Assembly (NCBI GenBank): GCA_040255215.1
Contig: JBDZUM010000004.1
Span: forward strand, 1 to 64,000
Origin: JAQSWP01 sp040255215
GTDB lineage: Bacteria; Pseudomonadota; Alphaproteobacteria; Reyranellales; JAQSWP01
Length of the DNA stretch: 64,000 bases
Direction of reading: 5' to 3'
Positions 15,112-24,386 of the stretch are shown here, one piece after another. The translations under genes were made by a program, and so were the position numbers. The notes under the pieces were generated by a model, which was given only the letters and a program-made list of their open reading frames with translations, was not told the DNA's origin and did not search any database. Within the stretch, counting starts at the first letter, position 1. Every line of letters begins with the position of its first letter.

Positions 15112-15627
15112 ATGAGAAATCGGCTTGTCCTGCTGGCGTTGCTGGCGCCGATCGCCGCCTGCACGCAGTTCGCGGCCCCGGAAGAAAAGGGCGTCTATAC
15201 GATCCGCGAGCCGTTCGATCCCAAGGATTTCGCCTGGTCGATGAACCAGGGCTCGGCCTCGATTGCCGGGCGCGCGATGCTCAAGGGCAGCGACGGCAAG
15301 CTGCGCACCTGCGCCGGCAATCTGGTGGCGCTGACGGCCGACAACGCCTATTCGCGCGAAGGCGCCGCCGCCGCCAAGACCCACAAATACAGCCGCATCG
15401 AGCGCGACCCGCGCTACAGCCAGTACCGGCGCGTCACGACTTGCGATTCGACCGGCCGCTTCGCCTTCCGCCATCTGCCGCACGGCAACTGGGGCATCGG
15501 CACGCGCGTCGAATGGGAGGAGCGGGGACCGGAGGGACGTGTGGTGCGCGGCGGGCCGCTCGGCAAGACGTTCCGGCTGAAGGTCGGCGAGACGGCGACC
15601 GTCGTGCTCGACGAGGACGATCTCTAG
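15112..15627 (+). CDS. Putative lipoprotein, 171 aa
   Basis: It has a short lipoprotein signal with a lipobox-like LLAPIAAC ending at about residue 17. The mature part has no recognised domain; it looks beta-rich, with several Gly- and Arg-containing turns. It is the first host gene beyond the insertion and converges with a secreted-protein gene 15 bp away. The inner ATG was chosen because it begins the signal peptide; the frame upstream runs through the tRNA. Confidence 0.65.
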   Translation: MRNRLVLLALLAPIAACTQFAAPEEKGVYTIREPFDPKDFAWSMNQGSASIAGRAMLKGSDGKLRTCAGNLVALTADNAYSREGAAAAKTHKYSRIERDPRYSQYRRVTTCDSTGRFAFRHLPHGNWGIGTRVEWEERGPEGRVVRGGPLGKTFRLKVGETATVVLDEDDL

Positions 15628-15642
15628 TCTCTTGGTCGGCCA

Positions 15643-15996
15643 CTACTGCTTCTTCAGCGGCCCGCCGAAATTGCAATAGCCGCGCAGCTTGATCTCGGGG
15701 CTGGCGCCGACCGAACCGCTGACATTCATGTCGGCCGGGCCGATGTCGATCTTGCCGGCGAAACTGCCATCGGCGCCCACCGGCAGCTCGAAGGGACGCA
15801 CGACGCGATCCTTCTGCTGCCACCAGCCCTTGGCCATGCCGCCCTCGACGACGAACTCGATATGCATGCCGTAGGTGAAGCATTTGGAATAGGTGCCGGT
15901 GCCGTAACCGTCCCAGGTGTACTTGTCGGCCGCCGCCGCCGCAGTAACGCAGGCGCTGGAGAGAACGAAGACAGAGAGCAGGGTGGCAAGACGCAT
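15643..15996 (-). CDS. Secreted hypothetical protein, 117 aa
   Basis: It has an N-terminal signal peptide (hydrophobic to the AAAAA region near residue 23) and a small mature domain of about 93 residues with two Cys that could pair (in KCFTYG and GYCNFG). The start ATG at 15996 has AGGAG 9 bases upstream, better than the ATG at 16020. No known family. It lies 20 bp downstream of the cytochrome c gene and is likely co-transcribed with it. Confidence 0.65.
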   Translation of the reverse strand: MRLATLLSVFVLSSACVTAAAAADKYTWDGYGTGTYSKCFTYGMHIEFVVEGGMAKGWWQQKDRVVRPFELPVGADGSFAGKIDIGPADMNVSGSVGASPEIKLRGYCNFGGPLKKQ

Positions 15997-16016
15997 GCGG
16001 GGGTACTCCTGTTGCT

Positions 16017-16850
16017 TCATGGCCGACGTCGCTCGCTCATGTGCTTCAGATAGGCGAGGAGCTGGTCGAGTTCGGCGTCGCTCAGCGTCTCGGGCGCGAA
16101 GCCCGGCATCTTCTGGTCCGGCCAGTGGCGCACCGAGGCGGGATCGCGCAGATAGCGGCGCAGGGCAGCCGGCTGGAAATACTCGACCGGGTTCATCGGC
16201 TTGTTGAGATCAGGCCCAAGTGCGGAGCCGCCGCCACCATCGATCCTGTGGCAGGCAATGCAATGCTTGACGAACATCGCCTCGCCGGCACGGGCCGGAT
16301 GGTCTTGCGCCAGGCCCGATGCGACGGCGATCTGCGGCCAGCGCTGTTGCGGCGTTTGCGCCAGCGTCAGCGACGCCAGCTGATAGGGCCATTGCTCGGG
16401 GCCGATGCCGTCGGCCGCGGGATTCTCCCACACGAGATAAAATGGACCGGCCGTGGCCTGCTTGCCGGGCAGCTTCGGCCATGGCGCCGTTTCCGGTTCG
16501 ATCGCGACGAAGGCCCGGGCACGGCCACGGCCCAGCGCCGGACCGAGCGGCACCTGGGCGACGAACCCGTCCAACGCCGTCGCCTCGAGCACGCCCTCCG
16601 CCGGCAGGTCGAAACCCTGCAGCAACGCCACCAGCGGCACGGCGCGATAGCGCATGGCGCGGCCATAGGCGACGTCGCGGGGAATCTCGATCTCCTGCGC
16701 CTGCGGGTGCTTCAGCAGGGCATCGCGCGACAGCGTCGCGGTGCGATCGCCGAGGCGCAGCGTCAGCTCGGCCGCGACGCCGGAGCGGGTCGCCAGCGCG
16801 ACGGCGATCGCCAGCAGGGCGGCAAGCAGAGGCAACCGCGATATCGGCAT
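16017..16850 (-). CDS. Periplasmic c-type cytochrome with a molybdopterin-oxidoreductase-like N-terminal domain
   Basis: A signal peptide (about 1-27) precedes a domain at about 28-165 resembling the small molybdopterin-binding fold (DUF-type sulfite-oxidase-like). A monohaem cytochrome c domain follows at about 183-270. The haem motif is CIACH and a candidate distal Met ligand is in DQKMPGF. The protein would transfer electrons in the periplasm. The partner oxidase or dehydrogenase is not in the window. The two-domain architecture suggests it serves an unknown periplasmic oxidation. Confidence 0.75.
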   Translation of the reverse strand: MPISRLPLLAALLAIAVALATRSGVAAELTLRLGDRTATLSRDALLKHPQAQEIEIPRDVAYGRAMRYRAVPLVALLQGFDLPAEGVLEATALDGFVAQVPLGPALGRGRARAFVAIEPETAPWPKLPGKQATAGPFYLVWENPAADGIGPEQWPYQLASLTLAQTPQQRWPQIAVASGLAQDHPARAGEAMFVKHCIACHRIDGGGGSALGPDLNKPMNPVEYFQPAALRRYLRDPASVRHWPDQKMPGFAPETLSDAELDQLLAYLKHMSERRRP

Positions 16851-16926
16851 GGCTGCATCATGCCGTTACTACCGCGCTGCAACAAGCGTTGCTGGCGCTG
16901 GCGATGCGATACGCTAATCTCGCCTC

Positions 16927-17721
16927 ATGTTCGAGCTCGGCAAGATTCTCTGGATGATCGTGGCGCCGGCCAATCTGCTGGTCGTCGCGCTGGTGCTCGC
17001 CTGGCTGCTGCTGCGCCGGCGGGCGGGGCGCTGGGGCGGCCGGCTGCTGGCCTGCCTGGCAATCCTCGGCGTGCTGATCGCCGCGACGCCGCTCGGCAGC
17101 CTGCCGCTGATGGCGCTGGAGAACCGCTTCGAGCGGCCATCGGTGATGCCGGCGCGGGTGGACGGCATCGTCATTCTCGGCGGCGGGCTGATGCCGCTGC
17201 TCAGCCTGTCGCGCGACGAGCCGGTGATGCTGGCCAGCGGCTCGGTGCGTCTGGCCGCGTTCGCCGACCTGTCGCGCCGCTATCCGGAAGCGCGCCTGAT
17301 CTTCTCCGGCGGCTCGGGCAGCCTGTTCAGCCCGTCGCTGAGCGAAGCGGCGATCGCGCGCATCGCGCTGGAACGCATGGGCGTCGACGTCGAACGCATC
17401 CGTTTCGAGGATCGCTCGCGCAACACCGAGGAGAACGCGCGCTACAGCCGGGAGGCGATGCGTCCGGCCAAGGGCGAGAAATGGCTGCTGGTGACGTCGG
17501 CCAGCCACATGCCGCGCGCCGTCGGCGCCTTTCGCGCCCAGCAATGGGACGTCATCGCCTATCCGGTAGGCTACGTCACCAGCAGCGACCTGCTCGACGG
17601 CTGGGGCTTCGATTTCCTGGGCGGGCTGGCGGCGCTTCAGACCGGCCTGCGCGAATGGATCGGCCTGCTGGCCTATTACGCCGCTGGCCACACCGAGTCT
17701 CTCTATCCGGGGCCGCCATGA
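16927..17721 (+). CDS. YdcF/ElyC-like DUF218 membrane protein
   Basis: Two N-terminal membrane segments (about 7-28 and 38-60) are followed by a periplasmic DUF218 domain (about 80-235). Typical motifs are visible: IVILGGG, then IFSGGSG, RSRNTEENA and TSASHMPRA. E. coli ElyC affects peptidoglycan synthesis with the undecaprenyl carrier. It overlaps the lytic transglycosylase gene by 4 bases, which supports a cell-envelope role. Confidence 0.85.
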   Translation: MFELGKILWMIVAPANLLVVALVLAWLLLRRRAGRWGGRLLACLAILGVLIAATPLGSLPLMALENRFERPSVMPARVDGIVILGGGLMPLLSLSRDEPVMLASGSVRLAAFADLSRRYPEARLIFSGGSGSLFSPSLSEAAIARIALERMGVDVERIRFEDRSRNTEENARYSREAMRPAKGEKWLLVTSASHMPRAVGAFRAQQWDVIAYPVGYVTSSDLLDGWGFDFLGGLAALQTGLREWIGLLAYYAAGHTESLYPGPP

Positions 17722-18695
17722 CGATAACAATCCATCGCCGGCGCCTGCTGCCGATCCTGTGCGCCGTATTCATGGCCGCCGGCAGCCAGGCCGCACTGGC
17801 CGATGCCGCCTTCGATCGCTGGGTGCGCCAGTTCCGCAGCGAGGCGACGCGACAGGGCGTGCCGGCGGCCACGTTCGACGCGGCCTTCGCCGGTGTCGAG
17901 AAGCTGCCGCGCGTCATAGAACTCTACGAGCGGCAGCCTGAAACCAAGCTCGATTTCGAGCGCTATCTCGCCATCGTGGCACCGCCGGCGCGCATCGAAC
18001 GCGGTCGCGCGCTGCTGCGCGAGAACCGGGCGCTGCTCGACGAGATCGGCGCGCAATATGGCGTGCCGGCGCGGCTGATCGTGGCCCTGTGGGGCGTCGA
18101 AAGCGATTTCGGCCGCCGCCAGGGCGACTACTCGGTCGTCGCTGCGCTGGCGACGCTGGTCCAGGCCAACAAGCGCGCCTCGTTCTTCAAGCAGGAGCTG
18201 ATCGCCGCGCTGAAGATCATCGATCAGGGCCATGCGCCGCCCGGCGGACTCACGGGCTCCTGGGCCGGCGCGCTCGGCCAGTGCCAGTTCATGCCGTCGA
18301 ACTTCCTGCGCCTGACGGTCGACCATGACGGCGACGGCCGCCGCGACATCTGGGCCAGCCGCCCGGACGTCTTCGCCTCGATCGCCAACTACATGCGCCG
18401 GGTGAACTGGCGCACCGGCCAGAGCTGGGGCAGGGAGGTGTCGCTGCCGGTGGGCTTCAACGCCAGGGCGAACCGCAATGCCAAGCGCAGTCTCGACCAA
18501 TGGCAGAAGCTGGGCGTGCGCCGGCTCGACGGCAGCGATCTGCCGGACGCCAAACTGACGGCACAGATGGTGGTGCCGCAGGGCAGCGAGCGGGCATTTC
18601 TCGTCTACGACAATTATCGCGCCATACTGGCGTGGAACCGCTCGACCTTTTTCGCGCTCGGCGTGGGCCATCTGATGGATGCCATTGAGGATTGA
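17718..18695 (+). CDS. Lytic murein transglycosylase, MltB-like
   Basis: A 325-residue exported protein with a signal peptide (about 1-29). The SLT_2/MltB fold shows the catalytic Glu in LWGVESDFGR and the conserved GSWAGALGQCQFMPS. It cleaves glycan strands with formation of 1,6-anhydro-MurNAc. No PGRP-type or SPOR domain is attached. It forms an operon with the ElyC-like gene (ATGA overlap) and precedes rlpA and a D,D-carboxypeptidase, so this is a peptidoglycan-remodelling block. Confidence 0.9.
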   Translation: MTITIHRRRLLPILCAVFMAAGSQAALADAAFDRWVRQFRSEATRQGVPAATFDAAFAGVEKLPRVIELYERQPETKLDFERYLAIVAPPARIERGRALLRENRALLDEIGAQYGVPARLIVALWGVESDFGRRQGDYSVVAALATLVQANKRASFFKQELIAALKIIDQGHAPPGGLTGSWAGALGQCQFMPSNFLRLTVDHDGDGRRDIWASRPDVFASIANYMRRVNWRTGQSWGREVSLPVGFNARANRNAKRSLDQWQKLGVRRLDGSDLPDAKLTAQMVVPQGSERAFLVYDNYRAILAWNRSTFFALGVGHLMDAIED

Positions 18696-18752
18696 TTTTC
18701 AACAACATATGTGGTTCTACTAATCTTCAGACACAAGATTTCGTCGGTACGA

Positions 18753-19739
18753 ATGCGCAAGTCAATCCGCATCGGTTGGGTTCTGGCAAGCAGCGCGGCG
18801 CTGGCCCTGACCCTGTCCGCCTGCGGTTCGGGTCCGCAGGGCAAGCCGACTGCCCGCAGTCCCGACGACGGGCGCGGCAGCTACAAGGTCGGGCGCGCCT
18901 ACAACATCGACGGCAAGACCTACTATCCGGCCGAGAACTGGGCCTATGACGAAGTCGGCATCGCGTCCTGGTATGGGCCTGGCTTCCACGGCAAGCAGAC
19001 GGCGAGCGGCGAGCGCTTCGACGAAAACGGCATCAGCGCCGCCCATCCGACCCTGCCGCTGCCGTCGATCGTGCGCGTCACCAATCTCGACAACGGCCAG
19101 CAGGTCGTCGCGCGGGTCAACGATCGCGGTCCTTTTGCGCATAGCCGCATCATCGATCTCTCCAAGGGCGCGGCGCGCGAGATCGGGCTGCATATATCGG
19201 GTACGGCCAAGGTGCGCGTGCAGCTGCTGACCCGCGAGAGCGAGATCGTCAAGCAGGTCGCTTTGCAGGGCGGCAACCGCGACGAACAGATGGCGGCGAT
19301 CGCAGGGATGGACAGCGGCGGCACGGCAGTCGCCAGCGCGCCGGTCTATGCGCAGCCGGTCGTGCAGAGCGCGCCGGTGCAGGCCGCACCGCTGCCGCCG
19401 GTGCCGGTGCAGAAGACCTATCCGCTCGAGGCGCAGCCGGCGCCGCCGGTGCAGCTCGTCAGGCCGGTGCCGGTTCATGCCGGCTCGACCGGCGTCGTCG
19501 CCGCCTCGTCCTATCCGATCTACGTCCAGGCCGGGGCCTTCTCGCAGGCCGAGAATGCCGAGCGTCTGCGGGCGCAGCTCTCCAGCCTGGGCGAGACGCA
19601 TGTCATGCAGACTTCGGTCAGCGGCCGCGATTTCTACCGCGTGCGGATCGGACCGATGGTCAGCCTGGAAGCGGCCGACAATGTCCGCTGGCAGGTGATC
19701 GCCGCCGGCTATGGCGACGCGCGGGTGGTCAGCGACTGA
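18753..19739 (+). CDS. rlpA: RlpA septal lytic transglycosylase with SPOR domain
   Basis: A lipoprotein signal ends at LSAC (about residue 24). A double-psi beta-barrel domain follows at about 65-160, with ASWYGPGFHGK and the catalytic-type NDRGPF. A Pro/Val-rich linker leads to a C-terminal SPOR domain (about 250-328) that targets denuded septal glycan. I use the ATG at 18753, directly before the signal; the GTG at 18711 adds 14 residues that do not fit. The protein acts in cell division or separation. Confidence 0.9.
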   Translation: MRKSIRIGWVLASSAALALTLSACGSGPQGKPTARSPDDGRGSYKVGRAYNIDGKTYYPAENWAYDEVGIASWYGPGFHGKQTASGERFDENGISAAHPTLPLPSIVRVTNLDNGQQVVARVNDRGPFAHSRIIDLSKGAAREIGLHISGTAKVRVQLLTRESEIVKQVALQGGNRDEQMAAIAGMDSGGTAVASAPVYAQPVVQSAPVQAAPLPPVPVQKTYPLEAQPAPPVQLVRPVPVHAGSTGVVAASSYPIYVQAGAFSQAENAERLRAQLSSLGETHVMQTSVSGRDFYRVRIGPMVSLEAADNVRWQVIAAGYGDARVVSD

Positions 19740-19790
19740 CCCGGCGCCGCTCCGGCGGCCGAACAACGACACGATTTGGAGGAGGTGCCT

Positions 19791-21038
19791 GTGCTGAAGG
19801 CGTTGCGTGGCTTGTCTTTGCTGGCCGTTCTGGCGGCCTTCGCCGGTTCGACCCTGTCGCCGCTGCCGCTTCAGGCGCAGCAGCGGCAGCAGAAGCCGCC
19901 GGCCCGGCCGCAGGCCGCCCCGCAACAGCCGCAGCCCGAGCCGATCGCGCCCTCGCAGATCGGCATCGAAACGCCCGCCAAGCAGGCCTATCTGGTCGAT
20001 CTCGCGACCGGCACCGTGCTGCTGGCCAAGGATGCCGATCAGCCGATGCTGCCGTCGTCGATGGCCAAGATGATGACCATCTACATGCTGTGGGAGGAGA
20101 TGAAGGCGGGTCGCGTCAGGCTCGACACGGAATTCCGCGTCAGCGAGCGCGCTTGGCGGCTGCAGGGCTCGAAAATGTTCGTGGCGCTCGACAGCCAGGT
20201 GGCGGTGAAGGATCTGATCCCCGGCGTCATCGTGCATTCGGGCAACGACGCGACGGTGGTCATCGCCGAGGGCATCGCCGGCAGCGAGGATGCCTTCGCC
20301 GAGCGCATGACCAAGCGGGCGAAGGAAATCGGCATGACCGATTCGGTGTTCCTGAACGCCAGCGGCTGGCCGGCGGAAGGCCAGCACACGACGGCGCACG
20401 ATCTGGCGATCCTCGCCAAGCGCACGATCGAGGACTTCCCCGAGTACTACAAGCGCTACTACTCGGAGACCGGCTTCAAGTACCAGGACTACGACACGCA
20501 GTATAACCGCAACCCGCTGCTGGGCCGGGTATCGGGCGCCGACGGGCTGAAGACCGGTCACACCGAGGATGCCGGCTACGGCCTCACCGGATCGGTGCAG
20601 CGCGGCGAGCGCCGCATCGTCTTGGTGGTCAACGGCCTCACCAGCATGCGCCAGCGCCAGCAGGAGACCGAACGGCTGGTCGAGTGGGCGTTCCGCGAGT
20701 TCAACAACCTGACTGCCTTCAAGGCCGGCGAGACCGTCGGGTCGGCGCAGGTATGGATGGGCGAGGCGGCCAGCGTGCCGTTGACGGTGGCGAAGAACGT
20801 GGTGCTGACGTTGCCGCGCACCGCCAAGACGAGCATGAAGGCCAGGGTGGTCTATGACGGGCCGGTGCCGGCACCGATCGCCAAGGGGCAGCGCATCGGC
20901 AAGGTCATCGTCGAACCGGCGGAGAATGCGGGCGTCATCGAGGTACCGCTGATCGCCGCCGCCGACGTGCCGAAGCTGGGCTTCGTCGGCCGCATCATGG
21001 CGACGGTGAAGCATTTTCTGCTAGGCTCGCAGGGCTGA
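19791..21038 (+). CDS. dacC: D-alanyl-D-alanine carboxypeptidase (penicillin-binding protein 5/6 type)
   Basis: This exported serine peptidase trims the terminal D-Ala from peptidoglycan pentapeptides. All three motifs are present: SxxK in LPSSMAKMM, SGN in VHSGNDA, and KTG in GLKTGHTED. A signal peptide and Gln/Pro-rich linker occupy about 1-55, and the C-terminal PBP5 domain with a membrane-anchoring tail is about 315-415. The start is GTG at 19791 with GGAGGAGG 5 bases upstream. It precedes tmk by 43 bp. The symbol is by family, as dacA/C/F cannot be separated. Confidence 0.9.
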   Translation: MLKALRGLSLLAVLAAFAGSTLSPLPLQAQQRQQKPPARPQAAPQQPQPEPIAPSQIGIETPAKQAYLVDLATGTVLLAKDADQPMLPSSMAKMMTIYMLWEEMKAGRVRLDTEFRVSERAWRLQGSKMFVALDSQVAVKDLIPGVIVHSGNDATVVIAEGIAGSEDAFAERMTKRAKEIGMTDSVFLNASGWPAEGQHTTAHDLAILAKRTIEDFPEYYKRYYSETGFKYQDYDTQYNRNPLLGRVSGADGLKTGHTEDAGYGLTGSVQRGERRIVLVVNGLTSMRQRQQETERLVEWAFREFNNLTAFKAGETVGSAQVWMGEAASVPLTVAKNVVLTLPRTAKTSMKARVVYDGPVPAPIAKGQRIGKVIVEPAENAGVIEVPLIAAADVPKLGFVGRIMATVKHFLLGSQG

Positions 21039-21081
21039 GCGGAGCCTGTGGATTTCCGCCGGTCGGGGCGGAAAGACAGGG

Positions 21082-21717
21082 ATGGCGCGCGGCAGATTCA
21101 TCACCATCGAGGGCGGGGAGGGCGCCGGCAAGTCGACGCAGATCGGCATGCTGGGCGACTGGCTGCGCGAGCGCGGCATCGCCGTGACCACGACCCGCGA
21201 GCCGGGCGGCTCGCCCGGCGCCGAGGCGATCCGGACGCTGCTGGTCGAGGGCGACGCGGCGCGCTGGGACGGGCTGACCGAAGCGCTGCTCCACTTCGCG
21301 GCGCGGCGCGACCATCTGGTGAAGACGGTATGGCCGGCGCTCGATCGCGGCGAATGGGTGATCTCCGACCGCTTCGCCGATTCGACCAAGGCCTACCAGG
21401 GCTATGGGCACGGGCTCGACCCGCAGACGATCGACCGGCTCTACGAGATCGCGGTCGGCGCCTTCCGGCCCGACCTGACGCTGATCCTCGACATTCCCGT
21501 CGAACACGGGCTGGCGCGCGCCGCCCGCCGCGCCGGGCGCGAGACCCGCTACGAGAGCATGGATGTCGATTTCCATCGCCGCCTGCGCCAGGGCTTCCTT
21601 GAGATCGCCCGCGCCGAACCGCAGCGTTGCATGGTGATAGACGCCACCGGCTCGCCCGAAGCGGTGCAGGTCGCCATCCGCATGGCGATGATCCAGCACG
21701 TGCAGGCGCCGACATGA
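21082..21717 (+). CDS. tmk: Thymidylate kinase
   Basis: A 211-residue P-loop kinase converting dTMP to dTDP. The ATP-binding motif is EGGEGAGKST near the N-terminus, followed by TREPGGSPGAE and the DRFADSTKAYQGYG substrate region. Length is normal. It overlaps holB by 4 bases; the tmk-holB-metG-tatD order is a well-known alphaproteobacterial cluster. Confidence 0.97.
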   Translation: MARGRFITIEGGEGAGKSTQIGMLGDWLRERGIAVTTTREPGGSPGAEAIRTLLVEGDAARWDGLTEALLHFAARRDHLVKTVWPALDRGEWVISDRFADSTKAYQGYGHGLDPQTIDRLYEIAVGAFRPDLTLILDIPVEHGLARAARRAGRETRYESMDVDFHRRLRQGFLEIARAEPQRCMVIDATGSPEAVQVAIRMAMIQHVQAPT

Positions 21718-22796
21718 GCGAAGCGGAGATGGAAATCCCTTTGCCGCGCGACCGGCTGGCGCTGACCGGCCATGCCGAGGCCGAGGCGACGCTGCTCGCC
21801 GCCTACCAGTCCGGCTGCCTGCCGCATGCCTGGCTGATCACCGGCCCGCGCGGCATCGGCAAGGCGACGCTGGCCTATCGCTTCGCCCGCTTCCTGCTCA
21901 GCGGCGGCGGCGAGGGCGGGTTGTTCGGCGGGCCGTCCGATCTCTCGGTGCCGGCCGAGTCCTCGGTCGCGCATCGCGTCTCGGCCCAGGCCCATCCCGA
22001 TCTGCGCGTCGTCGAGCGCACCGCCAACGAGCGCACCGGCAAGCTGCGCAGCGAGATCGTGGTCGACGACGTGCGCGATCTGTCGCATTTCCTGCGGCTG
22101 ACGCCGTCGGATGGCGGCTGGCGCATCGCCATCGTCGATGCCGCCGACGAGATGAACCGCAACGCCGCCAACGCGCTGCTCAAGATCCTCGAGGAGCCGC
22201 CGGACAACTCGGTGCTGCTGGTGGTCAGCCACGCGCCCGGCCGGCTGCTGCCGACCATCCGCTCGCGTTGCCGCAAACTGGCGCTCAAGCCGCTGCCATT
22301 CGAGCAGACCGACGCGCTGATCGGCGAATTCCTGCCGCAGCTGTCGGCCGAGGAGCGCCAGGCGCTGGCCGGGCTGGCCGACGGCAGCCCGGGCCGGGCG
22401 CTGGAACTGGCCGCCGCCGGCAGCCTCGATCTCTATCGCGCCGTCGCCGAGCTGCTGGGCACCCTGCCGTCGCTCGACCTGGGCCGCCTGCATGCGCTGG
22501 CCGATCGCGCGGCGCGGGCCGGCGCGGAGGGCGATTTCCGCACCATCGGCTTCCTGCTCGGCTGGTGGCTGGAGACGCTGGTGCACGAGAGCGCGCGCGG
22601 GCGCGTCGCGGCCTCGGTGATGGCCGGCGACACCGCGCTGCGCCAGCGTCTGGCCGGGGCTGCCCGCCTTGATCGGTGGGTGGATGTATGGGAAAAGAAC
22701 GCCCAACTTTTCGCTCGCGCCGACGCCGTAAATCTGGACCGCAAGCAGGTTGTCCTCGGCAGCTTCCTTGCGCTCGAGGCCGCCGCCCGGCCCTGA
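21714..22796 (+). CDS. holB: DNA polymerase III delta-prime subunit
   Basis: A clamp-loader AAA+ subunit of 360 residues. The nucleotide-binding loop GPRGIGKATLA is degenerate compared with tau/gamma, as known for delta-prime. Later there is the SRC-type sequence RSRCRKL (about 183). It works with tau and delta to load the beta clamp. The start overlaps the tmk stop (ATGA), and metG follows after 36 bp. Confidence 0.93.
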   Translation: MSEAEMEIPLPRDRLALTGHAEAEATLLAAYQSGCLPHAWLITGPRGIGKATLAYRFARFLLSGGGEGGLFGGPSDLSVPAESSVAHRVSAQAHPDLRVVERTANERTGKLRSEIVVDDVRDLSHFLRLTPSDGGWRIAIVDAADEMNRNAANALLKILEEPPDNSVLLVVSHAPGRLLPTIRSRCRKLALKPLPFEQTDALIGEFLPQLSAEERQALAGLADGSPGRALELAAAGSLDLYRAVAELLGTLPSLDLGRLHALADRAARAGAEGDFRTIGFLLGWWLETLVHESARGRVAASVMAGDTALRQRLAGAARLDRWVDVWEKNAQLFARADAVNLDRKQVVLGSFLALEAAARP

Positions 22797-22832
22797 TCTT
22801 CGCCTCGGAACGGGCGGGGAACCGGAAGGACC

Positions 22833-24386
22833 ATGTCGGGCGACAAGCGTTTCTACATCACGACGGCGATCTCCTACGTCAACGGGCCGCCGCATCTGGG
22901 CCATGCCTACGAGTCGATCTCCTGCGACGTGATCGCCCGCTTCATGCGGCTCGACGGCTACGACGTGATGTTCCTGACCGGCACCGACGAGCATGGCCAG
23001 AAGGTCGAGAGCACGGCCCGCGCCAATGGCAAGGAGCCGCAGCAGTTTTGCGACGAGATCGCCGGCCAGTTCCAGGCGATGACCCGGCTGCTCAACATCT
23101 CGAACGACGATTTCATCCGCACCACCGAGGAGCGCCATATCCTGTCGTCGCAGGCGCTGTGGAAGAAGCTCGAAGCCAACGGCGACATCTATCTCGGCAA
23201 ATACGCCGGCTGGTATTCGGTGCGCGACGAGGCCTTCTTCGCCGAGGACGAACTGACCAAAGGCGAGGGGGGCAAGCTCTTCGCGCCCTCGGGCGCGCCG
23301 GTGGAGTGGGTGGAGGAGCCGTCGTACTTCTTCAGGCTGTCGGCCTATGGCGACAGGCTATTGAAGCACTACGACGACAATCCGGATTTCATCCTGCCGC
23401 ATTACCGGCGCAACGAGGTCGCCAACTTCGTCAAGCAGGGGCTGACCGACCTGTCGGTCTCGCGCACGTCCTTCACATGGGGAATTCCCGTGCCGGGCGA
23501 CGAGAAGCACATCATGTATGTCTGGCTCGACGCGCTGACCAACTACATCACCGCCGTCGGCCATCCCGACGTCGACAGCGCGACGTTCCGCAAGTTCTGG
23601 CCGGCCGACATCCATGTCATCGGCAAGGACATCATTCGTTTCCACACCATCTACTGGCCGGCTTTCCTGATGTCGGCCGGCATCGAGCTGCCGCGCCGCG
23701 TCTTCGGCCATGGCTTCCTCAATATCGAAGGCCAGAAGATGTCGAAGTCGCTGGGCAACGTCATCACGCCGAAAGCCATGGTCGACGAATTCGGCCTCGA
23801 CCAGGTGCGCTACTTCCTGATGCGCGAAGTGCCCTACGGCAACGACGGTTCGTTCTCCAAGGAGTCGATGGTCAACCGCATCAATTCGGACCTGGCCAAC
23901 GATTTCGGCAATCTGGCGCAACGCGTGCTGTCGATGATCGCCAAGAACTGCGGCGGCACGCTGCCCCAGCCCGGACCGCTGACCGACGCCGACAAGGCCC
24001 TGATCGAGACGGCCAAGGCGGCGCTGCCGGACATGCGCGAGGCGATGAAGACGCAGCAGGTCCACCGCATGCTGGAAGCGGTCTGGAAGGTCGTGGGCGA
24101 GGCCAATCGCTACGTCGACGCCCAGGCGCCCTGGGTGCTGCGCAAGAGCGATCCCGCCCGCATGGGTACGGTGCTCTACGTGGCGGCCGACGCGATCCGC
24201 ATCCTGGCGATCTACGCCCAGTCGATCACGCCGGCGGCGGCGGAGAAGCTGCTCGCCCAGCTGGCCGTGCCCGAGGACCGGCGGAAATTCGCGGATATCG
24301 CGACGCCGCTGGCTGGCGGTACGGCGCTGCCGGCGCCGGCGGGCGTATTCCCGCGCTACGTCGAGGCTGCCGGGGACGCGGCGTGA
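22833..24386 (+). CDS. metG: Methionyl-tRNA synthetase
   Basis: A class I synthetase of 517 residues. The HIGH-equivalent is PPHLGHAYE near residue 18 and the KMSKS motif is GQKMSKSLGN near residue 300. The C-terminal helical anticodon-binding domain is present; the extra dimerisation domain of some MetG proteins is absent, which is normal for this subgroup. It overlaps tatD by 1 base of its stop. Confidence 0.97.
   Translation: MSGDKRFYITTAISYVNGPPHLGHAYESISCDVIARFMRLDGYDVMFLTGTDEHGQKVESTARANGKEPQQFCDEIAGQFQAMTRLLNISNDDFIRTTEERHILSSQALWKKLEANGDIYLGKYAGWYSVRDEAFFAEDELTKGEGGKLFAPSGAPVEWVEEPSYFFRLSAYGDRLLKHYDDNPDFILPHYRRNEVANFVKQGLTDLSVSRTSFTWGIPVPGDEKHIMYVWLDALTNYITAVGHPDVDSATFRKFWPADIHVIGKDIIRFHTIYWPAFLMSAGIELPRRVFGHGFLNIEGQKMSKSLGNVITPKAMVDEFGLDQVRYFLMREVPYGNDGSFSKESMVNRINSDLANDFGNLAQRVLSMIAKNCGGTLPQPGPLTDADKALIETAKAALPDMREAMKTQQVHRMLEAVWKVVGEANRYVDAQAPWVLRKSDPARMGTVLYVAADAIRILAIYAQSITPAAAEKLLAQLAVPEDRRKFADIATPLAGGTALPAPAGVFPRYVEAAGDAA

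Noticed and set aside
18762..21014. A 750-codon minus-strand open frame antisense to rlpA and dacC
   Set aside because: Typical GC-rich shadow; the plus-strand genes have clear domains and ribosome sites, the shadow has neither.
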